Of a stretch of 40,445 nt of DNA, positions 1 to 8,544 are shown piece by piece. The stretch comes from SMWC01 sp045561055 (GTDB lineage Bacteria > Pseudomonadota > Gammaproteobacteria > Steroidobacterales > Rariloculaceae), in the NCBI GenBank assembly GCA_045561055.1, contig JBJKYL010000015.1, forward strand, positions 1-40,445, in the 5' to 3' direction. The notes below the pieces were generated by a model. It was not told where the DNA came from. It worked only from the letters and a program-made list of their open reading frames with translations, and made no database searches. Position 1 is the first letter of the stretch. The number at the start of each line of letters is the position of its first letter. The translations under genes were made by a program, and so were the position numbers.

Positions 1-1
1 G

Positions 2-91
2 AGCTTGAACACAATCAAGCCAGACTTAGTAGACATGGGGGAGGCTCTTCTGAGTACCCACTCTATTGGAGAAGAAAATGAGCAATTTTAA
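2..91 (+). CDS. possible C-terminal tail of an upstream gene (partial)
   Basis: This frame is open from the window edge to a TAA at 89-91 and encodes 29 residues of ordinary composition. It would overlap the following small gene by 14 bases. A second frame is also open from base 1 and stops with a TGA at 79-81, which would give an ATGA overlap with the ATG at 78. Its translation is rich in Arg, Gly and Ser and looks less protein-like. Too little is visible to name either one or to choose with confidence. Confidence 0.25.
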   Translation, partial: SLNTIKPDLVDMGEALLSTHSIGEENEQF

Positions 92-419
92 AGATTTAAC
101 TCTTGGTCTAATGTTTTTATCCATCAGCCTGTTTTTTTTAATAGCGGCGGGAGGCATAAGATCCTTAATAGGAATGGCGGAAAACATTTCTCTACAACAA
201 GAGAAAATTTATGAGATTGCTATCAACTCGTCAGAAGTTATCAGCGAAGTAAGTTTGATGGGCGCTGCTTTGGCTTTGGAGGAAATGAATGTTTTAGGAA
301 GAACCGAATCAAACGACATAGTACTTACAAGCATTGAAAACATTGGAAATCAGTCAGCACGACTTGAGGTGATTCTTACTGCCATAAATGATAGACACGC
401 GCCGCAACACCAGCGATAG
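78..419 (+). CDS. hypothetical small protein with one N-terminal membrane segment
   Basis: I do not recognise this protein. From the ATG at 78 it has 113 residues: a short polar start, one strongly hydrophobic stretch (about residues 7-25), then a helical, fairly acidic tail predicted to lie in the periplasm or cytoplasm. The tail (about residues 30-105) has heptad-like spacing of Leu, Ile and Val and could form a coiled coil, as in the sensor part of chemoreceptors, but no receptor domain follows. The ATG at 78 is preferred over the TTG at 66 because GGAGAA at 68-73 sits at a suitable distance. The reading frame before it ends at or just past this start, so the two may be co-translated. The next gene is convergent. 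Confidence 0.5.
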   Translation: MSNFKDLTLGLMFLSISLFFLIAAGGIRSLIGMAENISLQQEKIYEIAINSSEVISEVSLMGAALALEEMNVLGRTESNDIVLTSIENIGNQSARLEVILTAINDRHAPQHQR

Positions 420-519
420 ACAGCCCGGCGATAGCACTAGAGATAAATCGATACTGCATAATTAGCTCCAATATCGAGGTTGTTTTGACCGTAGTGTGCG
501 CTTCAGCTACCGCTCATCA

Positions 520-1848
520 TCAGACTAACACCAAACTTATCGATGGGAATAGGATGAGCAAAATCAGAACAACGAGCATAATAACGGCGAACGGAAAGGC
601 CCCAGCAAAAATATCGAACAGAGATATCCGCTCTTCATCCGCGAGCGTTGCCTTGATGACATAGCAAGCGATACCGAGCGGCGGTGTAAGCAGACCGATT
701 TCAGCGCCAACGATCGTCACGATACCAAACCACACGAGGCTGATCCCATACGGTTCCATTACAGGAATAAATAGAGGCACCATAATAAGAATGATCGATG
801 TTGTATCCAGGATTGTTCCCATAAGAATGAGAATGATCACATAGATGGTCAGAATTCCATACAACCCAATATCGGCTTGCGAAATCCACTCACCGAGGTC
901 ACTCGGCAACCCGGAGAGAGCTAACATTCGACTGTACATCGTTGCCGCGACGATCAGCATTAGGATGGATGCCGCAATATGACCCGTCTCAACTAGAACA
1001 TTCCACAACGCCGTTCTATTCAACTTACGCTTTATTAGGGCAGTGATGAGCGCTCCCAACGCACCGACTGCGCCAGCTTCAGTAGGCGTAAAGAAGCCAC
1101 CGTAAATACCACCGAGCACCAATAGCACGAGTATTACAAGGGGGGCAGTCTTGCGACTCAAGCCTTTTAACGACATTTTGCCTTGCTGTTCGCGCTGAGC
1201 GGCCTTAGACGCTTCGTCCTGACCACCAACATAATCGGGAAAAACATAGGCCATCGTGACGATTGCGATAGCATATGCTACGGAGAGCAGGATACCCGGC
1301 ATTATTCCCGCCTTGAATAGGTCAGCAACAGACTGTTCGGTTATCAATGCATAGATTATCAACATCACGCTAGGTGGGATCAGCATTCCTAAAACAGAGC
1401 TGCCCGCTACCACACCAACTGCGAATCGCGGCTTGTAGCCGAAGCGCATCATCTCCGGGACCGATACCCGAGTGAAAACGGCTGCAGATGCGATACTGAC
1501 ACCGGTGATCGCAGCGAAAGCGGCGTTAGCGGCAACTGTTGCAACTCCTAAACCACCACGGAGCCGACGCATTGTGTAGTTGGCGACTTCGTAAATATCC
1601 CTACCGAGTTCGGACTTACTAACTAGTAAACCCATCAAAACAAACAATGGAATTACGCCAAAGATATAGTCCTCAAGACTATTGGAAGCGGCGAGTGTGA
1701 CGAGATAAATCGGTGCTTCGAGACTGCCACGCAAAAGCCAAACGCTGACGAACGATACCAAGCCGAGAGCAACAGGCACATACATCCCGGCATAGATCAA
1801 CACTAGAATCGCCAGGACCGAAAACAGCCCGACTTCAAAACCAGTCAC
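520..1848 (-). CDS. dctM: TRAP transporter large permease subunit (system 1)
   Basis: Ion-coupled membrane subunit of a TRAP transporter in the inner membrane. It takes the ligand delivered by the periplasmic DctP protein and moves it inward with Na+ or H+. The protein has 442 residues, normal for the family, and is almost all hydrophobic helices. Family signatures are visible: GVIPLFVLMG (64-73), GSSVLGMLIPPS (149-160) and FTPTEAGAVGA (253-263). The GTG start at 1848 overlaps the dctQ stop in a GTGA arrangement, so translation is coupled. It is the last gene of a minus-strand dctP-dctQ-dctM operon. It is very similar in sequence to the DctM half of the fused protein at 8545-10473, which suggests a duplication. 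The substrate cannot be read from the permease. Confidence 0.97.
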   Translation of the reverse strand: MTGFEVGLFSVLAILVLIYAGMYVPVALGLVSFVSVWLLRGSLEAPIYLVTLAASNSLEDYIFGVIPLFVLMGLLVSKSELGRDIYEVANYTMRRLRGGLGVATVAANAAFAAITGVSIASAAVFTRVSVPEMMRFGYKPRFAVGVVAGSSVLGMLIPPSVMLIIYALITEQSVADLFKAGIMPGILLSVAYAIAIVTMAYVFPDYVGGQDEASKAAQREQQGKMSLKGLSRKTAPLVILVLLVLGGIYGGFFTPTEAGAVGALGALITALIKRKLNRTALWNVLVETGHIAASILMLIVAATMYSRMLALSGLPSDLGEWISQADIGLYGILTIYVIILILMGTILDTTSIILIMVPLFIPVMEPYGISLVWFGIVTIVGAEIGLLTPPLGIACYVIKATLADEERISLFDIFAGAFPFAVIMLVVLILLILFPSISLVLV

Positions 1849-2402
1849 TCTGCTACCCCTTCAACGCTTCCTAAAGCCTGTAAATTTCGCCAGGCAAGAA
1901 CAAGAAACTGAATTGCCACGACGATACAGCCGATAACTAAAATCAAACGAATCGGCCAAACCGGAACCGTAAATAGACCAACGTTGCCGGCAAAGTAATC
2001 ACGTTCATAGGCCTCAACGAGGCGCGGAAGCGCACCCAGCAGTATCGTCACAAAGAAGAGAGCGCCTGCAACATCAAACACAACCCCTAACCAATAACCT
2101 AGTTTCGGACGACGAGCGAGTATCTGCCTATACATGCCATCGGAACGCGTTAGCCGGCCAGCCCTTACCGCGTCGCTGATCTGCAGAAAGACAATACCAA
2201 CGATAGAAAGCTCGACAATTTCTGCGACGCCTTGTATAGGCGCGTTGAAAAGATAACGCGCCAAGACATCAACGTTGATAAGTACCATGAGGGCAAAAAT
2301 CCACGCGGTACCAATACTATTCAGACTCGCAACAAGACTGGAAAACCGACCAGAAAATGACTTTGACCCGGAACTACTTGATGTTTCAGACTCGACACTC
2401 AT
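1845..2402 (-). CDS. dctQ: TRAP transporter small permease subunit (system 1)
   Basis: Four-helix DctQ subunit, partner of the DctM protein encoded directly downstream. It has a hydrophilic Ser-rich start (about residues 1-20) and then four membrane segments. The stretch WIFALMVLINVDVLARYLF at the first helix, followed by a PIQGVAEIVE motif, is typical of the family. The start chosen is the ATG at 2402, whose ATGA overlaps the dctP stop; an upstream start at 2414 would add four residues inside dctP. The length of 185 residues is usual. It closely resembles the N-terminal part of the fused DctQM at 8545, including the shared AWIFALM/TWIFALM helix and the PIQ..PEI/PIQ..AEI motif. Confidence 0.95.
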   Translation of the reverse strand: MSVESETSSSSGSKSFSGRFSSLVASLNSIGTAWIFALMVLINVDVLARYLFNAPIQGVAEIVELSIVGIVFLQISDAVRAGRLTRSDGMYRQILARRPKLGYWLGVVFDVAGALFFVTILLGALPRLVEAYERDYFAGNVGLFTVPVWPIRLILVIGCIVVAIQFLVLAWRNLQALGSVEGVAE

Positions 2403-3502
2403 TCCCGATCCCAATGCCGAACGATGGGCTGATTATTTGCACGCATAATATCCATGTAGTCGCCTAGAATCTGCCGGCCGGGCAACCCACGCTCTTCCAG
2501 GTCCACCGCCCATTCCTGGGCCATATTAGGTAGACTCAATGCCCACTCGAGACGCTGGTCATCCGTTAACGGGACGATTGTGCCACCCTGCTCTTCGAAC
2601 TCATGACGACTGCTCTCCGCGCGGCGATCTGTCTCACGAGCTAGCTCATCCCGGTAAGCCGCAGCGGTTTCTACAAGTACGGTACGCACCTCGGCTGGCA
2701 ACTGATGGTAAGTACGTTCATTCATACTAATGACTTTCGATGTAACCGCGCCTAATCGAATATCGATCATGTAAGGAGCAACCTCGTAGAGCTTGTAAGC
2801 GACAGCAGATTCTGCCCAAGCCACTGTGCCCTCCGTCAAGCCTGTAGCAATATTATTGTAGAAGTCACCCAAATTACTGCTAACGGCAGCAGCCCCAAGG
2901 CCCTGTACATAACGCAGATTAAGACCGACCCCGCAAATTTTCTTGCCCTGGAATTGGGCAAGCGAGTCTATAGGCTCCGACATCAGTACCTGATAAGTGT
3001 CTATCGCCCCTGCCGCTGTCAGAAAAACCTGGTTGTAATCCTCAATCATTAGATTACGCAGTTCAGGGTAACGATCCACGAGCTCATCTACTGTCCTCGC
3101 AACGAGGCCAATATCCGCCGTAACTAATGGCGTCACGTAACTGATATTGAAAAACGGAATTTTGTCAGGATGAAATGGCGTAGTGATTACCCCAATATCC
3201 GCTAAACCATACTGAAGGGCCTCGAGCACCCCGCCTGTCTTAGCGACCGTACCACCGAAAGCACTATTCCAATCGATCTCATAATTACCAGTCTCAGCAA
3301 GGCGCCGGTCGACCTCAGGCATGTAATAGTTCATGAACACTCGCACCCACAGTGCTGTCGGTGCATACGCATCAATAACCGTCAGAGGAACTATCTCCTG
3401 CGCACGCACGTTGCCGTTCACTAATAGTGGTACCGCGCAAATGCAGACAAAAATTGACCCGCGAATATAGCGAAACAGACGTAGCAGACACTGCATTTTC
3501 AT
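2399..3502 (-). CDS. dctP: TRAP transporter substrate-binding protein (system 1)
   Basis: Periplasmic DctP-type binding protein that captures the substrate and docks on the DctQM pair encoded downstream. The protein has 367 residues from the ATG at 3502, which follows GGGAGAG on the minus strand at a good distance; a GTG at 3526 would lengthen it but lacks such a site. A signal peptide runs to about residue 34 (ending VRAQ). At the position where most DctP proteins have a KIR motif, whose Arg binds the substrate carboxylate, this protein reads GKKICG, with Cys190 in place of Arg. The motif GVGLNL next to it is shared with the DctP at 11989. The C-terminal region ends in VRHWDRE, like the other two long DctP proteins here. 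The ligand is unknown and may not be a simple carboxylate. Confidence 0.92.
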   Translation of the reverse strand: MKMQCLLRLFRYIRGSIFVCICAVPLLVNGNVRAQEIVPLTVIDAYAPTALWVRVFMNYYMPEVDRRLAETGNYEIDWNSAFGGTVAKTGGVLEALQYGLADIGVITTPFHPDKIPFFNISYVTPLVTADIGLVARTVDELVDRYPELRNLMIEDYNQVFLTAAGAIDTYQVLMSEPIDSLAQFQGKKICGVGLNLRYVQGLGAAAVSSNLGDFYNNIATGLTEGTVAWAESAVAYKLYEVAPYMIDIRLGAVTSKVISMNERTYHQLPAEVRTVLVETAAAYRDELARETDRRAESSRHEFEEQGGTIVPLTDDQRLEWALSLPNMAQEWAVDLEERGLPGRQILGDYMDIMRANNQPIVRHWDRE

Positions 3503-3561
3503 TCCCCAACTCTCCCTAAACACCACATTTATTACCGGTAAATCGCCGATTCCTTCCGATA

Positions 3562-3593
3562 ATAGCCTGCTATCTAACAGCTATTCCGTAGCT
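3562..3593. repeat. two adjacent inverted repeats upstream of dctP (system 1)
   Basis: ATAGC-CT-GCTAT (3562-3573) and AGCTA-TTCCG-TAGCT (3579-3593) are both perfect inverted repeats and lie six bases apart, 60-90 bases upstream of the dctP start. They share the AGCTA/TAGC core, so they may be two copies of one operator. The function is inferred from position only. Confidence 0.4.
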
Positions 3594-3790
3594 ATAAATA
3601 AATCTACAAAATTTATTAGGTCAAATTTTAGCGAAATGACATCACTAGAAAAAGGTTAACCTTCATCAGCCCTAGTTTCGCTTCCTGGAACAGGGGTTGG
3701 AGCGTATACTCTTTTCGCAAACATTACGAGCACAACAAACATCAGGCGATTCGTGATGTCGCACTAGGTCGTGACGCTGACTACGCTACC

Positions 3791-3806
3791 GAACTACTAG
3801 TAGTTC
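3791..3806. repeat. 16-bp perfect palindrome, possible operator
   Basis: GAACTACTAGTAGTTC is a perfect 16-base palindrome in the middle of the divergent gap, 145 bases before the dehydrogenase start and 289 before dctP. Size and symmetry fit a dimeric repressor site. No matching regulator gene is present in the window. Confidence 0.4.
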
Positions 3807-3911
3807 ATTGTAAAGCGATTGGTTATATCGTCATATCCAGTTGCACGCTCACGCGATAAACTATCGATATTATGGTTAATTACGTCACATACATCACATG
3901 TTAGCTTCAAG

Positions 3912-3927
3912 CCATCCAGCTGGATGG
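3912..3927. repeat. 16-bp perfect palindrome just upstream of the dehydrogenase
   Basis: CCATCCAGCTGGATGG is a perfect 16-base palindrome ending 23 bases before the ATG at 3951 and 11 bases before its ribosome binding site. It could be an operator, or in RNA form a GC-rich stem next to the ribosome binding site (TAGGAGA at 3938-3944). Confidence 0.4.
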
Positions 3928-3950
3928 GAGCTGTCTTTAGGAGACTCCGA

Positions 3951-4832
3951 ATGAAGGTTGGATTCATCGGTCTAGGCCGAATGGGCCAGGGGATGGCCGG
4001 ACGCATACTCGGCGCCGGACACGATCTAAAAATATACGATCAGGTGCCGGAGTTATTAGCTTCGCTTGGCGAAGCTGGTGCAACAGTAGCCTTATCAGTC
4101 AATGAAGTAGCCGCAGATCGAGAAGTCGTCATCGACATGCTGCCGCACGATGCTGCCCTCGAAGAATTGGTATTCTCCGATAGTGGCTTACTAGAGGCAT
4201 TACCAGCGGGCGCGATCCACATGCCGATGGGTACCCACGGTGTAGAAATCATCCAGAGACTTACTACCGCGCATACCGAAGCCGGCCAGCATCTCGTCGC
4301 GGGCCATGTCCTCGGTCGTCCGGACCTGGCGGCGAGTGGCCAACTAAGCATCGTTCCGGGTGGAGCACCGGAACTACTCGAACGATTGCAACCGCTATTT
4401 GACGTCTTAGGCAAAAAAACGTTCATCGCAGGCCATGAACCGCAATCCGCAACGGCTGTAAAAATTGCTCACAACTTTGTACTAGGCTGCGCGATCGAAG
4501 TCATCGGTGAAGGTATGTCGCTGGCGCGAAAGTATGGTGTTGAACCCGCCCTATTCCATCAAGTTCTAACCGAAGGGTTGTTCGGCGCGCCCGCCTACGA
4601 AGTTTACGGCCAAATCATCGTCGACGAAGCCTATGATAAGGTTGGCGCGTCGGTACAAATTGGCATAAAAGACGCCAACCTCGCACTAGCTGCGGGCGAA
4701 GCCGTCGGTGTGCCGCTACCCAGTTGTAATGTAATGCGTGATCGACTGCTCGGCGCCGTTGCTCATGGTGACGGCGAATGCGACTGGGCTGTTATGGCAC
4801 GGGAACAAGCCCGTGCTAGCGGGCTCGAATAG
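3951..4832 (+). CDS. NAD(P)-dependent beta-hydroxyacid dehydrogenase (3-HIBDH/6PGDH family)
   Basis: Cytoplasmic oxidoreductase of the 3-hydroxyisobutyrate dehydrogenase superfamily, which oxidises short hydroxyacids or reduces related keto compounds with NAD(P). It has 293 residues, the normal length. The Rossmann motif GLGRMGQGM is at 7-15. The family catalytic Lys and the conserved Asn are at K171 and N175 (VKIAHNF). The substrate-recognition region reads GHVLGRPDLAASGQLS (118-133) in place of the usual DAPVSGG, closer to the glyoxylate/succinic semialdehyde reductase or imine reductase branches. The ATG at 3951 is chosen because TAGGAGA precedes it and the Rossmann motif starts four residues later. 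It is the first gene of a plus-strand run with TauE, sulfatase and TRAP 2, so it probably handles a product of that uptake route. Confidence 0.9.
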   Translation: MKVGFIGLGRMGQGMAGRILGAGHDLKIYDQVPELLASLGEAGATVALSVNEVAADREVVIDMLPHDAALEELVFSDSGLLEALPAGAIHMPMGTHGVEIIQRLTTAHTEAGQHLVAGHVLGRPDLAASGQLSIVPGGAPELLERLQPLFDVLGKKTFIAGHEPQSATAVKIAHNFVLGCAIEVIGEGMSLARKYGVEPALFHQVLTEGLFGAPAYEVYGQIIVDEAYDKVGASVQIGIKDANLALAAGEAVGVPLPSCNVMRDRLLGAVAHGDGECDWAVMAREQARASGLE

Positions 4833-4871
4833 CTAACACGTTCCTGCTTTCTCTCTAGATAAATTGCACTA

Positions 4872-5663
4872 ATGCCCGAATTATTCTCCGACCCGTTATT
4901 TGTGATCGTGGCAGTTGTCGCTGTAATCATTACTGGCATTTCAAAGGGTGGATTTGGTGGCATCGCCCTACTCGCCGTTCCGCTGATGTCGCTCGTTATC
5001 TCGCCAATCCAGGCCGCAGGCATCATGCTACCAATCATGATTCCTATGGATTTTTTGAGTATCTGGGTTTATCGGAAACGCTGGGATGGCAGAAACCTCG
5101 CTATCTTGATTCCAGCTGCGACACTCGGCATCACGATCGGCGGACTTACGGCACGCTGGGTAAACGAAGATATTGTCAGACTGATTGTTGGCATAATCGC
5201 TGTAGTATTTACCCTGCACCGTTGGAGAGGCCTTCGCCAGTTAGCAAAATCTACGGCATCCGTTAAAGCAACTGAACGGCGGCCACCGCATAAGATACTG
5301 GGCTGGTTTTGGGGAACCTGTGCGGGTTTCACAAGCTTCCTCGCTCACGCTGGCTCACCACCGTACCAAGTCTATATGATCCCTCAGAACCTCAGTAAAG
5401 AAGTTTATACAGGCACAAGCGTGATGTTCTTTGCCGCAGCCAACGCTATCAAACTCATTCCTTACGGCATGCTAGGGCAACTTTCCGTGACTAATCTCGC
5501 TGTCTCTCTGTGGCTGATACCGCTAGTACCCATCGGGGTGTTTTTAGGTGTCTGGATCAATCGTAAGCTGCGCGAAGACATCTTTTTCTCTATAGTGCTG
5601 ACTGCCATTTTTATCGTCGGACTCAAATTGATCTGGGATGGAATTTTTAACGTCTTTGGGTAG
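4872..5663 (+). CDS. TauE/SafE-family membrane exporter
   Basis: Inner-membrane protein of 263 residues with about eight hydrophobic segments in two halves, matching the TauE/SafE (sulfite exporter, formerly DUF81) family. The typical glycine-rich start ISKGGFGGIALLAVPLM is at about 23-39, and the second half carries GFTSFLAHAGSPPYQVY, the usual repeat of that family. Members export sulfite, sulfoacetate or related anions, and some act on other organic anions. It lies 39 bases after the dehydrogenase and only 3 bases before the sulfatase, so co-transcription is likely. The neighbouring sulfatase supports a role with a sulfur oxyanion, but that is inference. Confidence 0.92.
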   Translation: MPELFSDPLFVIVAVVAVIITGISKGGFGGIALLAVPLMSLVISPIQAAGIMLPIMIPMDFLSIWVYRKRWDGRNLAILIPAATLGITIGGLTARWVNEDIVRLIVGIIAVVFTLHRWRGLRQLAKSTASVKATERRPPHKILGWFWGTCAGFTSFLAHAGSPPYQVYMIPQNLSKEVYTGTSVMFFAAANAIKLIPYGMLGQLSVTNLAVSLWLIPLVPIGVFLGVWINRKLREDIFFSIVLTAIFIVGLKLIWDGIFNVFG

Positions 5664-5666
5664 CTC

Positions 5667-7382
5667 ATGAAAGCCACGACTATCGGATATCTAGCAACAA
5701 TTTACCTGCTCGTTGCATGTGTGCAGAATCCGACTAACAGCTTAACGATCACACCTAACGAAGCTACTTCAAAGCCTAATTTTTTGATCCTCGTAGCGGA
5801 CGATCTAGGTTACACGGACATTGGTGCGTTCGGCAGTGAGATCAGCACACCAAACCTGGATGGCCTAGCTGAAAGCAGCATAAAGCTAACAAACTTTCAT
5901 GTTGCGCCGACCTGCGCTCCTACCCGCTCGATGCTACTGTCCGGGACAGACAACCACACTGCCGGGTTGGGAGCTATGTTCGGCGGCACTATGTTGTCGG
6001 GAGTGGACGGCCAGACCGGTTACGAACTCTATTTGCACGAGCGCGTAGCCACGCTACCAGAACTGTTAACGGATAGCGGCTACCACACTTACATAGCCGG
6101 CAAATGGCACCTCGGTTACCAGCCGGAGCAGAGACCCAGCGCCCGCGGGTTTGAAAATTCCTTCACACTCCTTGGGGGAGGAGCTAACCATTATGTCGCC
6201 AGAGCAAACGCGTATGAAGAAAACGGTCAATCCCTAGAGGCTGATATCACAGACTTCTATTCGACTCAGACTCATACTGACAAACTAATTGAGTATATCG
6301 ACGCGAATCACGCCGACGGGCAACCGTTTTTCGCATTCGCCGCATACACTGCGCCGCATTGGCCTCTGCAGGCTCCCGAAGACTTTATCGATCGTTACGC
6401 TGGACGCTACGACGAAGGCTATGACGTCTTGCGACATCAGCGAGTCGAACGTGCTCAGACGCTCGGTGTTGTTCCCAACATCGACGCGGAGGCTAACTTC
6501 CGGCGTATTGGCCCTGCCTGGGACGAACTCGACGAAGAAACAAAGCGAATCTCAGCGCGAGAAATGGAAATATATGCGGCCATGGTAGAGAACCTAGACT
6601 TCCATATTGGTCGGTTAATCGCCTACCTCGAGGAAATTGACGAACTCGAAAACACGGTGATTTTATTCATGTCGGATAACGGTGCTGAAAGCGACGAGGT
6701 GCAGCTCAATCCAACTTTTACACAGCGATTTATAAACGGGACCGACAACAGCTATAAGAACCTCGGTCAGCCGAACTCGTTCACCTCCTATGGACCGGGA
6801 TGGGCACAAGCTTCAACGGCACCATTTAGGGGCGCTAAAGGCTTGATCAACGAAGGTGGAACACGGGTCCCAGCGTTCATCCTGTATGGTGATGGCAGTA
6901 TCAAGGCGGGCATGAATAATCAGTACCTACGGATAATGGACCTCGCTCCTACCCTACTCGAACTTGCAGGCGCAAGCCTTCCCAGCGACAGTTATCGCGG
7001 CCGGGAAGTTGCAAGCCTGGAAGGCCGATCCTTTGCCAGACTATTGAATGGGAATCACGATCCAATCTATGGGGAAGACGAAGCCATCGGTTTCGAACTA
7101 CACGGCAGCAAGTCGCTGCGCCGCGGCCGTTACAAACTCGTCTGGGAACAGCCGCCCGTCAACACCTGGTGGCCTTATACTATTCCGGATACATGGTATC
7201 GCTGGCAGTTGTACGATATCCAGACCGACCCCGGAGAAATTAACGATCTCAGCGCCGAATACCCCGAACTTGTTGAAGAACTAACTAGACTGTGGGATGA
7301 GTTCGCAACAGCACGCAATGTCGTTCGTGATACACGTATCACAGACTTCAGCCGCTGGCATCCGGAGTCTATCGCGCAATAG
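5667..7382 (+). CDS. type I sulfatase (arylsulfatase-like), lipoprotein
   Basis: Hydrolyses sulfate esters using a formylglycine made from Cys or Ser in the motif CxPxR. Here the motif is C83-A-P-T-R87, so a separate maturation enzyme is needed; none is encoded in the window. Other active-site residues are present: D45 and D46 (ADDLG), K146 and H148 (GKWHLG), H231 (APHW), D337 and N338 (MSDNGA) and K391. The 571 residues fit arylsulfatase-size enzymes. The N-terminus is a lipoprotein signal with lipobox LVAC (C18), placing the enzyme on a membrane facing the periplasm. It starts 3 bases after tauE and 66 bases before the next TRAP binding protein, which fits release of an alcohol that is then imported. 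The substrate class (aryl, alkyl or carbohydrate sulfate) is not evident. Confidence 0.95.
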   Translation: MKATTIGYLATIYLLVACVQNPTNSLTITPNEATSKPNFLILVADDLGYTDIGAFGSEISTPNLDGLAESSIKLTNFHVAPTCAPTRSMLLSGTDNHTAGLGAMFGGTMLSGVDGQTGYELYLHERVATLPELLTDSGYHTYIAGKWHLGYQPEQRPSARGFENSFTLLGGGANHYVARANAYEENGQSLEADITDFYSTQTHTDKLIEYIDANHADGQPFFAFAAYTAPHWPLQAPEDFIDRYAGRYDEGYDVLRHQRVERAQTLGVVPNIDAEANFRRIGPAWDELDEETKRISAREMEIYAAMVENLDFHIGRLIAYLEEIDELENTVILFMSDNGAESDEVQLNPTFTQRFINGTDNSYKNLGQPNSFTSYGPGWAQASTAPFRGAKGLINEGGTRVPAFILYGDGSIKAGMNNQYLRIMDLAPTLLELAGASLPSDSYRGREVASLEGRSFARLLNGNHDPIYGEDEAIGFELHGSKSLRRGRYKLVWEQPPVNTWWPYTIPDTWYRWQLYDIQTDPGEINDLSAEYPELVEELTRLWDEFATARNVVRDTRITDFSRWHPESIAQ

Positions 7383-7448
7383 TAAAAGGCATCGCTGATA
7401 CCGCAATCTGGTTAGTTAGCACTAGCGTCTGCATCAAAAAGGACGCCG

Positions 7449-8525
7449 ATGAACAAAAAAAATCTCATACTTCGATTTAGCGGCATTACCATTACGGCAG
7501 CATTATTCCCGCTTCTAGTAAGCGCTGAAATCTTTAGACTAACGGCCGCGGGACCACAGTCGGCGAGCCTTCCGTGGATAGGTGTAATTCAGAGCGTGAT
7601 CGTACCGGAGTCTAACCGACGCCTTGCAGCTGCGGGCAGCGAACACCAAATCGTCTGGCGTGAAGCCTATGGCGGATCCTTATATAAATGGCAGAACTCA
7701 CTCGAAGCAATCGAGATCGGCCTGACGGATATTGGCTGGGTCGGAGCTCTATGGGAAACGTCTAAGATGCCGCTGCAAAACGTGACCTACTACACACCGT
7801 TCGTCACTGACGATCTCATTCTATTACTCGAACTATTCAACGATCTGCACGCAAGCGTACCGGCGCTCGCAGAGGCCTGGCAAGTGCAAAACCAAATCCT
7901 CCTTGGAGCTAGCGGCGTCGATACCTATCATCTGATGACATCGTTCCCCGTCGCCACCATTGACGATCTCGCCGGTCGAAAAATTCTTGCGCCTGGGCCG
8001 TCAGCGACTTGGCTCGAAGGAACGGGAGCGGTTGCTGTGAATGGGGGCTTATCGACTTACTATACCCAAATCAATACCGGTGTAGCAGAGGGTGTACTAA
8101 CGATCCTCAGCGGCGCCTACCCATATAGAATTCACGAAGTTGCACCGTATATCACTCTCGTGGGTATCGGCGCACAGTTCAACGGCGGTATGGCGATTAA
8201 CCAAGATACTTGGAACCGTCTGCCCCCTAGCCTACAAGACACAATGATGGAGCTGGGCAGAGAATACAGTCGAGCTATGGGTGAAAGCGTAGTCTCCCGC
8301 TATGACCAAGCGCTTACCGCAGTTCAGAATGAAGGCGCAATCGTGGTCACTCTCTCAGATGACGAGAAGCGCCGTTGGATTGACGGCTTACCTGATATCG
8401 CGGGCCGATGGGTTGCTTCTGCGGAGCAACGAGGATATCCCGCAGGTGAAATTCTCCGCGTCTATATGGAAGCCTTCAGGGCGCGTGGCGGGCAACCACT
8501 AAGAAATTGGGACCAGCCGCAATGA
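7449..8525 (+). CDS. dctP: TRAP transporter substrate-binding protein (system 2)
   Basis: Periplasmic DctP-type receptor for the fused permease encoded next. It has 358 residues with a signal peptide ending near LLVSA (26). The ATG follows AAGGACG. At the usual carboxylate-binding KIR motif it reads GRKILAPG, with Leu180 instead of Arg. It is related over its length to the receptor at 2399-3502: both have Y/FGG after the first domain, GA..DTY before the hinge, and end in R.WD. It lies 66 bases after the sulfatase, so the ligand may be the desulfated product (inference). The missing Arg argues for a ligand bound other than through a carboxylate salt bridge. Confidence 0.93.
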   Translation: MNKKNLILRFSGITITAALFPLLVSAEIFRLTAAGPQSASLPWIGVIQSVIVPESNRRLAAAGSEHQIVWREAYGGSLYKWQNSLEAIEIGLTDIGWVGALWETSKMPLQNVTYYTPFVTDDLILLLELFNDLHASVPALAEAWQVQNQILLGASGVDTYHLMTSFPVATIDDLAGRKILAPGPSATWLEGTGAVAVNGGLSTYYTQINTGVAEGVLTILSGAYPYRIHEVAPYITLVGIGAQFNGGMAINQDTWNRLPPSLQDTMMELGREYSRAMGESVVSRYDQALTAVQNEGAIVVTLSDDEKRRWIDGLPDIAGRWVASAEQRGYPAGEILRVYMEAFRARGGQPLRNWDQPQ

Positions 8526-8544
8526 ACAACAACTCTTCCAACTG

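Larger units (their letters stand above)
3503..3950. other. divergent intergenic region (448 bp), regulatory
   Basis: No gene is visible. This gap separates the minus-strand TRAP 1 operon from the plus-strand dehydrogenase operon and should hold both promoters. It contains several short inverted repeats, listed separately, plus CGATA-AAC-TATCG at 3854-3866. On the minus strand TTGACC (3619-3624) is a possible -35 element, but I see no convincing -10 at the right distance. The regulator that would bind is not encoded in the window. Confidence 0.6.

Noticed and set aside
3819..3950. Longer N-terminus for the dehydrogenase
   Set aside because: The extra 44 residues precede the Rossmann motif, lack family similarity and run through the palindromic regulatory gap; the ATG at 3951 has a good ribosome site.
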